A stretch of 30,128 nucleotides of DNA from DUSC01 sp964371125. GTDB lineage: Bacteria > Pseudomonadota > Alphaproteobacteria > Rhizobiales > Rhizobiaceae. The notes beneath the pieces are model-generated. The model had not been told where the DNA came from. It did not search any database and worked only from the letters and a program-made list of their open reading frames with translations. A program made the translations under genes and the position numbers. The stretch lies in NCBI GenBank assembly GCA_964371125.1, contig CAYJMY010000036.1, positions 1 to 30,128 of the forward strand. The letters run 5' to 3'. Shown here in pieces: positions 7,604-15,725 of this stretch (the stretch's first letter is position 1; each line of letters opens with the position of its first letter).

Positions 7604-8356
7604 CTATTCTGAAGTGTCTTGAGTTTTGCGACCTAAGCGACGGGCATCTCGCCTAGTATGCGCCCTCCGAAGCTTCTCCGGCTCAGTAAATAACCGCTCC
7701 AACAACGCTAAAGTGAAATCCAATATATCATCTGCGTCCTCTTTACTTAGATTCCCCCGATGGGCGCCGTCATTTCCGCTCTCCCGAATACAGGATGCTA
7801 AGTCGGCCATAGCCTGTGGCAATCGACCAGTCTCGAAAAGCCAAGATAGACGTGATCCGAGGTCACGACGCTGACGTGGGTTCGGAAGGTTAGGTTCACC
7901 GCTATCCGCTGCCGGCAGCAATGGCTGGGTAGCCAAATCGAGACAAAGCCTGAACATGGCACCCGAAGCGTTGTAACAGCCAACCGCATAGCACATAGCG
8001 CCTTCGCGGAAAGCAACGCCGATGTCATCAGGAGTAAATTCTGGCTGCGTAAATTGCAGTTTGTCCTTTGATGAAATATACCCCTCTACCTTAAAAAGGC
8101 TGTTCAAAGATCCACCATATTTTATAATGTATCCTTCGTCTGCTTCATAATTCTCATATTCTTTTACAAATTTGTTTCTTCCGTCAAGAGACATGGCGAT
8201 GACAAATGTCGTAGACCGGCGACAATTTCGGCATTTAGAGAACACCTCATACCAGTCTTTCCAATTGTATTGCCTATGCAAATAGACGTAAGAAAGAACA
8301 TCGAAGGTGATCTCCTTCGCGCCGCATCGAGGACAGTCTGCGACTAGTAATGCCAC
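7604..8356 (-). CDS. DUF4145-like protein with N-terminal zinc ribbon, low G+C
   Basis: The product has 250 residues. Cys8, Cys11, Cys42 and Cys45 form two CxxC knuckles of a zinc ribbon. A C-terminal helical domain contains IRESGNDGAHRGNLSKEDADD (190-210) followed by a long helix, the pattern I associate with DUF4145. This family often occurs alone or fused to restriction-type helicases, and its biochemical role is unclear. The start is GTG at 8356, only 3 nt after the xseB stop, with GGGGAG upstream overlapping the end of xseB. The first ATG is at codon 55 and would lose the zinc ribbon. Bases 8050-8290 are strikingly AT-rich against the flanks, which points to horizontal transfer. A defence or nucleic-acid role is possible but not shown. 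Confidence 0.72.
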   Translation of the reverse strand: MALLVADCPRCGAKEITFDVLSYVYLHRQYNWKDWYEVFSKCRNCRRSTTFVIAMSLDGRNKFVKEYENYEADEGYIIKYGGSLNSLFKVEGYISSKDKLQFTQPEFTPDDIGVAFREGAMCYAVGCYNASGAMFRLCLDLATQPLLPAADSGEPNLPNPRQRRDLGSRLSWLFETGRLPQAMADLASCIRESGNDGAHRGNLSKEDADDILDFTLALLERLFTEPEKLRRAHTRRDARRLGRKTQDTSE

Positions 8357-8359
8357 GAC

Positions 8360-8611
8360 CTACTCCCCGTCGAGCGGTTCCGTACCGACGGCCTTGCCGT
8401 CGCGCGACAGACGTATCTTCTCGACCTTGTCTTCGGCGGCCTTGAGCAGGCGGTCGCAATGCGCCTTCAGCGCCTCACCGCGCTCGTAGATACGGATCGA
8501 CTGGTCGAGCGGCACGTCGCCCTTCTCAAGATCGTCGACGATGCGCTCGAGCGCCTGGAGCGCCTGCTCGAAGCTCATCGCCTTGATGTCGTCGTTCGTC
8601 TCAGCCGCCAT
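8360..8611 (-). CDS. xseB: Exodeoxyribonuclease VII small subunit
   Basis: The product has 83 residues, a typical length for XseB. The conserved core is visible: SFEQALQALERIVDDLEKGDVPLDQSIRIYERGEALKAHCDRLLKAAEDKVEKI, split across residues 13-66. XseB subunits wrap the large subunit XseA to form exonuclease VII, which degrades single-stranded DNA from both ends; xseA is not in the window. The ATG at 8611 lies 3 nt after the stop of the HDAC-like gene, and its own TAG lies 3 nt before the DUF4145 GTG, so all three should be on one transcript. Confidence 0.95.
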   Translation of the reverse strand: MAAETNDDIKAMSFEQALQALERIVDDLEKGDVPLDQSIRIYERGEALKAHCDRLLKAAEDKVEKIRLSRDGKAVGTEPLDGE

Positions 8612-8614
8612 TGT

Positions 8615-9541
8615 CTAACCCTTCATCAAGCGCCCGACATGCGCGCCGACCGAGAAGGCCAGCCCCTGGAGGTCGTAGCCACCCTCGAGCAGGCTCACCA
8701 CCCGGTTGCCGCACAGGCGCGCGGCGCGATCCATCACCTGGCCGGTCGCCCAGTCGAAATCCGCCTCGGTCAGGTTGATCTCGGCCAGCGGGTCGCGGTG
8801 ATGGGCATCGAAGCCCGCCGAGACGATGATCAGGTCCGGCCGGAACGCGTCGAGTGCCGGCAGGACGCGTGACAGGAACGCATCGCGGAACAGATCGCCG
8901 CCGGAATCGGGCGAAAGCGGCGCGTTGACGATGTTGCCCACGCCCTGCTCGCTCACAGCCCCGGTGCCCGGATAGAGCGGCATCTGGTGGGTCGAGCAAT
9001 AGAGTACGGTCGGATCTGTCCAGAAGATATCCTGGGTGCCGTTGCCGTGATGGACGTCCCAGTCGACGATCGCGACACGCTCGGCGCCATGGCGGCGCTG
9101 GGCGTGTCGGGCGGCGATCGCCGCATTGTTGAACAGGCAGAAGCCCATCGCGGTGAGGCGCTCGGCATGATGGCCAGGCGGACGGGCGGCGACGAAGGCG
9201 TTGTCGGCACGCCCCTCGAAGACATCGTCGATGGCGGCATTGGCGGCGCCGACGGCGGTCAGGGCCGCTTCCCAGCTCTTCGGGCTCATCGCAGTGTCGG
9301 CGTCGATGCGGGCGAGGCCCGCCTCCGGGGCCATCGCCTCAAGCCGCGCGACATAGTCCTCCGGATGGGCATAGAGCAGCGTCGCGCGATCGCAGAGAGA
9401 TGCCTCGACGCGTTCGAGCGCGGCGAAGCGCTCGTCCTCGAGTACCCGCGCGATCGCGCGTAGGCGATCCGGCCTTTCCGGATGGCCGGGCGGCGTCAGA
9501 TGGTCGAGGAAGACGGGGTGGGTGTAGAGGCGGGTAACCAT
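8615..9541 (-). CDS. HDAC-like (class II) amidohydrolase/deacetylase
   Basis: The product has 308 residues from ATG 9541; the frame continues 22 codons upstream, but the family starts at MVTRLYTHPVFLDHLTPPGHPERPDRL. Histone-deacetylase motifs are present: the catalytic pair His124-His125 in RPPGHHAE, zinc ligands Asp162 and His164 in DWDVHHGNG, Asp245 in SAGFDAHHRDPL, and the transition-state Tyr in LEGGYD. Bacterial members remove acetyl groups from polyamines, other small amides or proteins, and the real substrate is not predictable here. It is the first gene of the close-packed series leading into xseB. With the sirtuin at 1486-2196 the window holds two unrelated deacylase types. Confidence 0.92.
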   Translation of the reverse strand: MVTRLYTHPVFLDHLTPPGHPERPDRLRAIARVLEDERFAALERVEASLCDRATLLYAHPEDYVARLEAMAPEAGLARIDADTAMSPKSWEAALTAVGAANAAIDDVFEGRADNAFVAARPPGHHAERLTAMGFCLFNNAAIAARHAQRRHGAERVAIVDWDVHHGNGTQDIFWTDPTVLYCSTHQMPLYPGTGAVSEQGVGNIVNAPLSPDSGGDLFRDAFLSRVLPALDAFRPDLIIVSAGFDAHHRDPLAEINLTEADFDWATGQVMDRAARLCGNRVVSLLEGGYDLQGLAFSVGAHVGRLMKG

Positions 9542-9578
9542 GCCCCGATATAGGCGCTGCGCCGCGCTTTGGCCATGG

Positions 9579-9598
9579 CCGCGGCATGCCGGCCGCGG
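9579..9598. repeat. GC-rich inverted repeat between the membrane protein and HDAC-like genes
   Basis: CCGCGGC (9579-9585) and GCCGCGG (9592-9598) can pair around a 6-base loop. No T-run follows on either strand, so this is at most a weak or factor-assisted stop for the upstream minus-strand gene ending at 9629. Confidence 0.3.
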
Positions 9599-9628
9599 TT
9601 TGTTCAACAGGCTTTGCGCTTCGCAGCG

Positions 9629-10612
9629 TCAGCGCGTCGGCGCGCCGTTCGCCTCTCCCGATCCGCCAAGGCCAGCCAACGCACGGTCCTTGAGCTTGCG
9701 GAACTTCGCCGAGGCGTCCGCCAGGCGGCGGTCCCACTCGGGATTGGGCACCTGCCCCTCGATGGTGCGGAAGTAGACCTGCATCAGCGCCGCGATGGCG
9801 AACGGCTCGATGAGGGCCGCCTTGACGGCCCAGGCGAAGACGATGGCGAGCACGAAGGCCCAGCCGCCAGCCTGTCCGGGCATGAAATAGAGCAACGCCC
9901 CGGCCGGCGCGATCATGACGAGGAAGACGGCGAACGACACCAGCCACATGATGACGGCGAGCCAGATCGCGTTCTTGATCATGATCTTCGCGTTCTGTGC
10001 GTAGAGCACGACGCCCTGCCGCGCCGTCTCCCAGGGATTCCTGCTGTCTATGCGGATGTTGTAGCCGAGGATGATTTCGTCGACGTAGGTGAGCGACAGC
10101 CTGATTACCGAGTTGATGAAGCGGACGAGGCCGTCCAGCCCCGGAATCGGGATGAAGGCGGCAATTCCGCCGATCAGGCCGGTTATGGCGGCAATCGCTC
10201 CCTTGACGAGCTGATCGAGCGCGAACAGGACGTTCGCCTCGGCGAAACGGTTGGTGACGATCTGGCGCGCGTAGGAGATTTGACCCTGACCGCCGGGCAG
10301 ATCACGGCCGTCGATCAGCTGCACCATCGCGGCGATGTGACCGGCCTTGACGATGTAGAGGATGTACTCGCGGATCCAGTAAACGACCGCCGACACCAGG
10401 ACGAAGCCGCCGATCGCGCCCCATACGGCAAAGGTCGCGGGCCCGTCCGGATCGGACAAGACATGCCCGACACCGTAGCCCATGCCCGCCCCGGTACCCG
10501 TTGCGAGGACATAGGCGGTCGTGATCAGGAAGTAGACGATCAAGCGCATGGCGATGAACGGCCACGTGCGGGCCATGATCGCGAGCGTTCCGCCGATCGA
10601 GAAATCCCACAT
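9629..10612 (-). CDS. Multipass inner-membrane protein of unknown function
   Basis: The product has 327 residues. Strong hydrophobic stretches lie at about 18-42, 60-85, 135-165 (with IAAITGLIGGIAAFIPIPG), 215-245 and 255-290. The soluble C-terminal tail of about 35 residues is charged (NPEWDRRLADASAKFRKLKD). The N-terminal MWDFSIGGTLAIMARTWPF and the central YNIRIDSRNPWETARQGVVLYAQN segment look conserved, and similar proteins occur widely in rhizobia as hypothetical membrane proteins. I recognise no catalytic or transport motif. It is transcribed alone, behind the terminator of the c-di-GMP gene and 87 bp before the HDAC-like gene. Confidence 0.8.
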   Translation of the reverse strand: MWDFSIGGTLAIMARTWPFIAMRLIVYFLITTAYVLATGTGAGMGYGVGHVLSDPDGPATFAVWGAIGGFVLVSAVVYWIREYILYIVKAGHIAAMVQLIDGRDLPGGQGQISYARQIVTNRFAEANVLFALDQLVKGAIAAITGLIGGIAAFIPIPGLDGLVRFINSVIRLSLTYVDEIILGYNIRIDSRNPWETARQGVVLYAQNAKIMIKNAIWLAVIMWLVSFAVFLVMIAPAGALLYFMPGQAGGWAFVLAIVFAWAVKAALIEPFAIAALMQVYFRTIEGQVPNPEWDRRLADASAKFRKLKDRALAGLGGSGEANGAPTR

Positions 10613-10680
10613 GGCCGCGCTCCTCAGTCGTGGAAGGCAACCATTGCAGGCACTCGAATGTCAATCCGCGTGGCGGCGGC

Positions 10681-10705
10681 AAAAAATGCATGCGCCAACT
10701 GGCGC
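10681..10705 (-). terminator. Rho-independent terminator after the GGDEF-EAL gene
   Basis: On the minus strand GCGCC and GGCGC (within 10692-10705) form a tight stem with a 4-base loop, followed 5 bases later by six Ts (10681-10686). It lies just after the stop codon at 10716. Confidence 0.6.
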
Positions 10706-10715
10706 GTCGCGGCGA

Positions 10716-13007
10716 CTACTTCGGGACCGTCGTGCCGAGGAAAGCCTGAAGGCAGGCGGGATTCAGAGGCTTGGAGACGAGATAGCCCTGGCCGAAGTCG
10801 CAATCGCAGGAACGCAGCCTCGCCAACTGATCCTCGGTCTCGATCCCTTCAGCCACGACAGTCATGTCGAGGCTGTGCGCGAGCCCGATCGTGGCCTTGA
10901 CGATCGTGTGGGCCGCGGCGTCCTCGCACATATCGCGAACGAAGCTGCGATCGATCTTGAGCCGATCCACGGGAAAGCGGCTGAGATGGGAAAGGGAGGC
11001 GTAACCGGTGCCGAAGTCGTCCAGGGCGATCGAGAAGCCCATCGCGCGGAACGCCTGAAGCGCCTCCGATATCCGGCCGTTATCCTTGTGCAGCAGGATG
11101 TTTTCGGTGAGTTCGATCTCGATGTCGCGAGGGAAAAGGTCATGCTCTTCGAGCAGATGGCGAACGAGAGAGGGGAATTCGGCGATCTTGAGCTGGGCGG
11201 CGGCGATGTTCACGGCGACCGTGCCCGCGGCAATTCGCCGACGCCTAAGGTGGCGGACCGTCTCGAGGCTCTTGCGCAGCACCCGCCAGCCGAGATCGAC
11301 GATCAGGCCGGTCTCCTCGGCGATGGCGATGAAATCGCACGGCGCGACATCCGCACCGTTGTGACGCCAGCGCGCCAGGGCTTCGAAGCCGATATGGCTA
11401 CTATCCTTCAACGAGAACTGCGGCTGGAATGCGACGTCGATGCGATCGTTCGCAACGGCCGCCGCCAGCGCGTCGGCCTTTTTTCGCCGCTCCTCAAGGC
11501 CCGACCGCATCTCCCGCGAGTAGACCCGGTACGTGCTTCTGCCGGATGCCTTCGCCTGGTAGAGCGCGATGTCGGCATTCTTGAGCAGAACCTCGGTCTT
11601 GCGCCCGTCGCGGGGGAAGAGCGAGATGCCGACGCTCATGTTCGGCGAATAGGCACGGCGCTGGATGGTCAGCGGCTGCTGGACCGCGGCCAGCAGCTTC
11701 TCCGCGACCTTGCTCACTGTCTGCCGGTCGTACACGTTGGGCAGGATGATCGCGAACTCGTCGCCGCCGAGCCGCATGATCGAATCGGACCGCCGCAGGG
11801 TCCCGCTTAGGCGGCCGGCGACCGAGACGAGCAAGGCATCGCCGGCGCTGTGGCCCATCGTGTCGTTGACTGCCTTGAAGCCGTCGAGGTCTAGCACGAG
11901 CAGGGCGCCGGACTGTCCGGACCGGACCGCACCCGAGACGGCCTCGGAGAGACGGGGCCCAAGGACCGACCGGTTCAGGAGTCCGGTGAGCGGATCATGT
12001 TCGGCGTGATACTTGATCGCCGCCTCCGACCGTTTCAGTTCGGTAATATCGGCCCGCGTGCCGACGATGTGGCCGGAGGCCGAACGGCGTTCCTGGATCT
12101 GGATCCAGCGGCCGTCCGACAGCGCCTGAACCAGCTTCCGCCCCGGGCTGCGGTGAGCCTTGATCCTTGCGCGAAGCCAGGAGTCCCGAGCTTCGGCCGT
12201 ATTCTTCGGTAGTTGGTACTCGCCCTTCTCCAGTCCCGACTTCAGGATCGCGGCAAACTCGGATCCGATTTGGATCGCCTCCGCGGAAAGGGGGAAGCAC
12301 TGCTTGTAGGCCTGGTTGAAGAGAACCAGCCGGTCGTCGGGATCGAAGGCCGCGATACCGTCGGGAACCGTCTCGATGACGTCGACGAGGAGCGTTTCGA
12401 CGTTTCGCCGCCGTTCGACTTCCGCGAGAAGGGCGGCTTCAGCGGCTTTCCGCTTCGTGATCTCGTAGCGGACCGATACATAGGCCTCGATCCGGCTCTT
12501 CTGACCGACGAGCGGGACGATCGTCGTGTCCACCCAATAGAGCGTGCCGTTCTTCGCCCGGTTGCAGATCTCGCCGTGCCAAACCTCGCCGCGCGATACG
12601 GTTTGCCACATGTTGGCGAAGAACTCCTTAGGATGATGGCCGGAGTTCACGAGGCGAAACGACTTGCCCAGCAGTTCGCCCTCGGAATATCCGGTGGTCG
12701 CGCATAGCATGCTGTTGACATGGACGATGCGGCCGGCGCGGTCGGTCACCGCGAGGATCGCGTGCCGGTCGAGCGCTGCCTGATAGGCGTCGAGAACGCG
12801 GAACAGGCGCGATATCTCAAGGTTTGCGGCCTCCAGATCACGCAACCAGCTATCCCGCTCCGGCGGACTTTGACGGCCGAGCACGCGCGAGATGGCAAGT
12901 CCCGTCTTGGTAGTCTGGAAGTCCGTGACGATGCGACTTGCGCGGACATCGGCCTGATAGGGCGTTTCCTCACGCGCTTCGACGACGATGCCCTCAGACA
13001 TTTTCAT
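10716..13007 (-). CDS. PAS-PAS-GGDEF-EAL c-di-GMP synthase/phosphodiesterase
   Basis: The product has 763 residues with no membrane segment. Domain order: a short N-terminal helix region (about 45-80), PAS 1 (about 80-190, with VWHGEICNRAKNGTLYWVD), PAS 2 (about 205-325, VPDGIAAFDPDDRLVLFNQAY), GGDEF (about 335-500) and EAL (about 512-755). The diguanylate cyclase motif GGDEF (414-418) is intact, and an RxxD inhibitory site (R405-D408) lies 5 residues before it. The EAL half keeps E542-A-L, NIAAAQL, ELTEN, DDFGTGYASL (663-672), the KIDRSF Lys and EGIET. Both activities are therefore possible, with the PAS domains likely choosing between them. PAS 1 resembles redox/aerotaxis PAS domains; no cofactor can be proven. 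ATG 13001 is an alternative start. It diverges from a Crp-type gene across a CtrA-type site. Confidence 0.93.
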   Translation of the reverse strand: MKMSEGIVVEAREETPYQADVRASRIVTDFQTTKTGLAISRVLGRQSPPERDSWLRDLEAANLEISRLFRVLDAYQAALDRHAILAVTDRAGRIVHVNSMLCATTGYSEGELLGKSFRLVNSGHHPKEFFANMWQTVSRGEVWHGEICNRAKNGTLYWVDTTIVPLVGQKSRIEAYVSVRYEITKRKAAEAALLAEVERRRNVETLLVDVIETVPDGIAAFDPDDRLVLFNQAYKQCFPLSAEAIQIGSEFAAILKSGLEKGEYQLPKNTAEARDSWLRARIKAHRSPGRKLVQALSDGRWIQIQERRSASGHIVGTRADITELKRSEAAIKYHAEHDPLTGLLNRSVLGPRLSEAVSGAVRSGQSGALLVLDLDGFKAVNDTMGHSAGDALLVSVAGRLSGTLRRSDSIMRLGGDEFAIILPNVYDRQTVSKVAEKLLAAVQQPLTIQRRAYSPNMSVGISLFPRDGRKTEVLLKNADIALYQAKASGRSTYRVYSREMRSGLEERRKKADALAAAVANDRIDVAFQPQFSLKDSSHIGFEALARWRHNGADVAPCDFIAIAEETGLIVDLGWRVLRKSLETVRHLRRRRIAAGTVAVNIAAAQLKIAEFPSLVRHLLEEHDLFPRDIEIELTENILLHKDNGRISEALQAFRAMGFSIALDDFGTGYASLSHLSRFPVDRLKIDRSFVRDMCEDAAAHTIVKATIGLAHSLDMTVVAEGIETEDQLARLRSCDCDFGQGYLVSKPLNPACLQAFLGTTVPK

Positions 13008-13337
13008 CTCTGCGGAATGAGGTTGCGCGGAAGGAGGCTGCGGCCGTCAATGCCATCGAAATCAAATCCATGCGATGATCAAAATTGGTCCGGCCCCGGG
13101 TCGGACTTATTCCATCTGTTGCGCGGAGATGGGGGCGGTCGCTTCGAAGTGCGACAGGCTTACGGAGATTGGTCGAGTTACCCACTTGGACGTTCACCAT
13201 ACGCGATGGTTAAGAACGGTATCGTACATATTAGTAGTTAAAACGATCTTAACGCTGCCACTTTTAATATTGTGAACATTGAATAGAATGCTCGATTCTA
13301 CACATCCTAAAACTACGAAAAATACTCGAAGATCGAC
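13008..13337. promoter_or_regulatory. Divergent promoter region between the c-di-GMP gene and the Crp-type regulator
   Basis: This 330-bp gap holds no gene I can support. Its right half (13200-13337) is sharply AT-rich, as expected of promoters. It contains a full CtrA-type motif (13238-13253, listed separately) and a further half-site, TTAACCAT on the minus strand at 13206-13213. That half-site shares TCTTAACCAT with the chemoreceptor promoter. Exact -35/-10 boxes could not be assigned. Confidence 0.6.
13238..13253 (+). promoter_or_regulatory. CtrA-type binding motif TTAA-N7-TTAAC
   Basis: TTAA (13238-13241), seven bases, then TTAAC (13249-13253) match the full CtrA consensus known from Caulobacter and rhizobia. 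The site lies 84 bp before the Crp-type ATG and about 230 bp before the GGDEF-EAL start, so either or both could be controlled. CtrA phosphorylation commonly drives motility, chemotaxis and c-di-GMP genes in this class. Confidence 0.6.
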
Positions 13338-14021
13338 ATGGAAAACAGCGTACTTTCATGGCTTCAGCCCGGTGCACAGAGATTTATTCAAGAAAACGCA
13401 GTAGTTAAATCTCTGAACAGCGGCGAATTGATTTATGACCACGAAGCGGTGGTTACGCACACGATATTTCCGCACGACTGTGTCATTTCAATCATGGCCG
13501 AGATGGCCGACGGGCGAAGTGTCGAAAAAGCGTCGATCGGCAGGGAAGGCTTCGTCGGCCTTCCCGTTATCCTTGGCGGCGGTACGACATTCGGGCGATG
13601 CGTTGTGCAAGTTCCCGGCAAGGCTTCCTGGCTCTCCGTCACCGATCTCGACGTCGCGCTCCAGCAGTTTCACTGCGTACGCCAGGTGATGCTGCGCTAC
13701 GCCAAGTCGTTCACCATGCAGTTGATGGAATCCGTTGCCTGCAACAGCCTGCATACGGCCGAACAACGCGTGGTGCGTTGGCTCCTCCATGCGCACGACC
13801 GCGTGGGCGGGGACAGTTTCTACCTGACGCAGGAGGCGATCTCGAACCTCCTCGCGCTCCGGCGCGCCACGGTGAACGCGGCGTGTTCCGATCTCCAGAT
13901 GTCGGGCGGAATTTCCTATCATCGCGGCCACCTGACCATTACCGATCGCCGGGTTCTCCAGTCGCGCGTCTGCGAGTGCTACGATCGAGTCCGCCGGGCG
14001 GCGCTCAATCCGGCCCCGTGA
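13338..14021 (+). CDS. Crp/Fnr family transcriptional regulator
   Basis: The product has 227 residues. A cyclic-nucleotide-binding-like beta-roll (about 20-110) leads to a dimer helix (about 115-150) and a Crp-type winged helix (150-205). The recognition region is LTQEAISNLLALRRATVNAACSDLQ (163-187). There is no N-terminal cysteine cluster of the FNR type, and I see no intact cAMP-phosphate pocket (RExxGExA) in GREGFVGLPVILGGG (68-82). The signal is therefore unknown and it belongs to the divergent Crp-like groups common in rhizobia. It lies between a c-di-GMP enzyme and a globin chemoreceptor and may regulate either. It ends in a hairpin shared with the convergent chemoreceptor gene. Confidence 0.88.
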   Translation: MENSVLSWLQPGAQRFIQENAVVKSLNSGELIYDHEAVVTHTIFPHDCVISIMAEMADGRSVEKASIGREGFVGLPVILGGGTTFGRCVVQVPGKASWLSVTDLDVALQQFHCVRQVMLRYAKSFTMQLMESVACNSLHTAEQRVVRWLLHAHDRVGGDSFYLTQEAISNLLALRRATVNAACSDLQMSGGISYHRGHLTITDRRVLQSRVCECYDRVRRAALNPAP

Positions 14022-14030
14022 TCCTTCTCG

Positions 14031-14068
14031 AGGACCGGCGCGCCGTCGAACGGACGAGCGCCGGTCCT
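14031..14068. terminator. Hairpin shared by convergent crp-type and chemoreceptor genes
   Basis: Perfect 11-bp arms AGGACCGGCGC (14031-14041) and GCGCCGGTCCT (14058-14068) enclose 16 bases that can form a further CGTC/GACG stem. The hairpin lies 9 bp from each of the two stop codons. No T-run follows, so termination may need Rho, or the hairpin may only protect 3' ends. Confidence 0.55.
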
Positions 14069-14076
14069 GAAAGGAG

Positions 14077-15654
14077 CTACATCGCCACTCGCCGCATTTG
14101 CCCAGATGCGACCGTGCCAGCCACGTTGTGCAGGCTGTCGTGCCGCGCCCGGTTGGTCTCGTTCGCGGCCGCTCCGCGGTCGTTGGCGCGGTCGCTCTTC
14201 TTGAGGCGAAAACCGGCGACCAGGTCGGCGAGCTTCTCGGCTTCCGCAGCCAGCGTCCGGCTCGCCGCAGAGTTCTCCTCGACCATTGCCGCGTTCTGCT
14301 GCGTCGCCTGATCGATCTGTCCGATCGCTGCCGAAATCTCGCTGATCCCCCCGGCCTGGGACTGCGCCGAGGCGGACATCTCTGCGACGATATCGCTGAT
14401 CCTGCGGAAGGCGTCGGAGATCTGACCCAGCCAATTCTCCGTCTCGCCGACCAGCCGGACGCCTTCGCGCACCTGGCCCGAACTCGTGCTGATGAGGGTG
14501 TTGATCTCCTTCGCCGCTTCGGCTGAGCGCTGCGCCAGAGCCCGGACCTCCTGGGCGACGACGGCGAATCCCCTGCCCGCCTCGCCGGCACGCGCCGCTT
14601 CCACGCCGGCGTTCAATGCAAGCAGGTTCGTCTGGAAGGCGATTTCGTCGATGACCGTAATGATCTGTGAGATCTTGCGCGACGACGTATCGATCTCGCC
14701 AATGGCGACGACGGTCTTCTTTACGACATCGGCATTGCGTTCGGCATTGGAGCGGATTTCGGCGACCGTCTGGCTGGCCATTCCCGCACTCGCCGCAGTG
14801 TTGCGGATCGCCGATGCGAGTTCCTCGACCGCCGCGGCCGTCTCCTCGAGCGCCGCCGCCTGCCTTTCGGACTGGCGTCCCGACGATTCCGAAGCCTTGG
14901 CTATCTCGATCGAGCCGTCGCGCACGTTTGTCGACGAGGACGCGACGGCGGAAATGACCGAGCGCAGGCTATCCACCGCGGCATTGAAACCGGCGGCGAG
15001 TTTCTCCGATTTCGACGACAAGGCGGCGTCGACGGTGACGTCGAGATCGCCGGCTGCGAGACGTTCAAGGGCCACCGCGATGCCTTCGAGCGCAACCATC
15101 TGCTGGGTCTCTACGGAGCGTCGCTCGTCTTCGAGACGTTCGAGATAGACCGACACGGCGAGTTCGACGTCGAGCATCACCGCCTTGACGAGAGTACCGA
15201 CCTCCTTTGCCAGCTTCGGCGCGGGATCAGCTTCGCCGCCTCGCGTGAACAGTCCAGCCCGCACCCGCGGCAAGCGTTCGCGGATCACCGCCGAGACTAG
15301 GCGATCGGCGACGAGTGCATAACCGCCGATATACCAGCGAGGCTCCAGGCCGATGCGCGCGTGGACGGAACCGATTGCCCTGACCGCCTCCCCATAGCTG
15401 GCCGCGTATTCGGCCCGCATGATCGTGTCCCAGTGCCTGCGTTGCCGCCCGCTCGCGGCCTCGGCATGACGATCGTCGGTGAAGAAATGGCTTGTCTGCG
15501 GGGTAGCGCGGACCTTGCGGTAGAACAATTCGAGCGCGGGCCCAATCGCGTTCGAGACGACCGGGGCAAGGCCCCTCAATGTTTCCTTTTCGACGTCGGC
15601 CAGATCCATGAAGGCGAGCCGTTCGCCAAGTTCGCTTCCTGCAGACATGCTCAT
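14077..15654 (-). CDS. Globin-coupled methyl-accepting chemotaxis protein (HemAT-like)
   Basis: The product has 525 residues and no transmembrane segment, so it should be cytoplasmic. Residues about 15-170 form a globin-coupled sensor domain: Phe44-Tyr45 on the distal side and proximal haem ligand His98 in GSVHARIGLEPRWYIGGY. Family members such as HemAT bind O2 through haem and drive aerotaxis. A short HAMP-like segment (LAAGDLDVTVD, about 197-208) leads to the signalling domain (about 250-480). Its hairpin tip DEIAFQTNLLALNAGVEAARA and the following GRGFAVVAQEVRALAQRSAEAA are intact for CheA/CheW contact. The C-terminus lacks the NWETF-type pentapeptide for CheR. ATG 15648 is an alternative start. 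Its promoter carries a CtrA-type site and a perfect inverted repeat. Confidence 0.92.
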   Translation of the reverse strand: MSMSAGSELGERLAFMDLADVEKETLRGLAPVVSNAIGPALELFYRKVRATPQTSHFFTDDRHAEAASGRQRRHWDTIMRAEYAASYGEAVRAIGSVHARIGLEPRWYIGGYALVADRLVSAVIRERLPRVRAGLFTRGGEADPAPKLAKEVGTLVKAVMLDVELAVSVYLERLEDERRSVETQQMVALEGIAVALERLAAGDLDVTVDAALSSKSEKLAAGFNAAVDSLRSVISAVASSSTNVRDGSIEIAKASESSGRQSERQAAALEETAAAVEELASAIRNTAASAGMASQTVAEIRSNAERNADVVKKTVVAIGEIDTSSRKISQIITVIDEIAFQTNLLALNAGVEAARAGEAGRGFAVVAQEVRALAQRSAEAAKEINTLISTSSGQVREGVRLVGETENWLGQISDAFRRISDIVAEMSASAQSQAGGISEISAAIGQIDQATQQNAAMVEENSAASRTLAAEAEKLADLVAGFRLKKSDRANDRGAAANETNRARHDSLHNVAGTVASGQMRRVAM

Positions 15655-15725
15655 GCGATCGTCCCTCTTCGATTGTTATGCGCCGTCCATTTACCGTCCA
15701 CTGCTCGAAAAAGTTGTGTACGAAT

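Noticed and set aside
9569..10900. Long plus-strand open frame of 443 codons
   Set aside because: It lies opposite the membrane-protein gene and the end of the GGDEF-EAL gene. Its translation is rich in Arg/Asp/Gly with no recognisable motif, as expected of an antisense frame in GC-rich DNA.
13338..14021. Crp-type gene as a true FNR oxygen sensor
   Set aside because: There is no N-terminal cysteine cluster for an iron-sulfur centre, and its isolated cysteines do not fit the FNR spacing.
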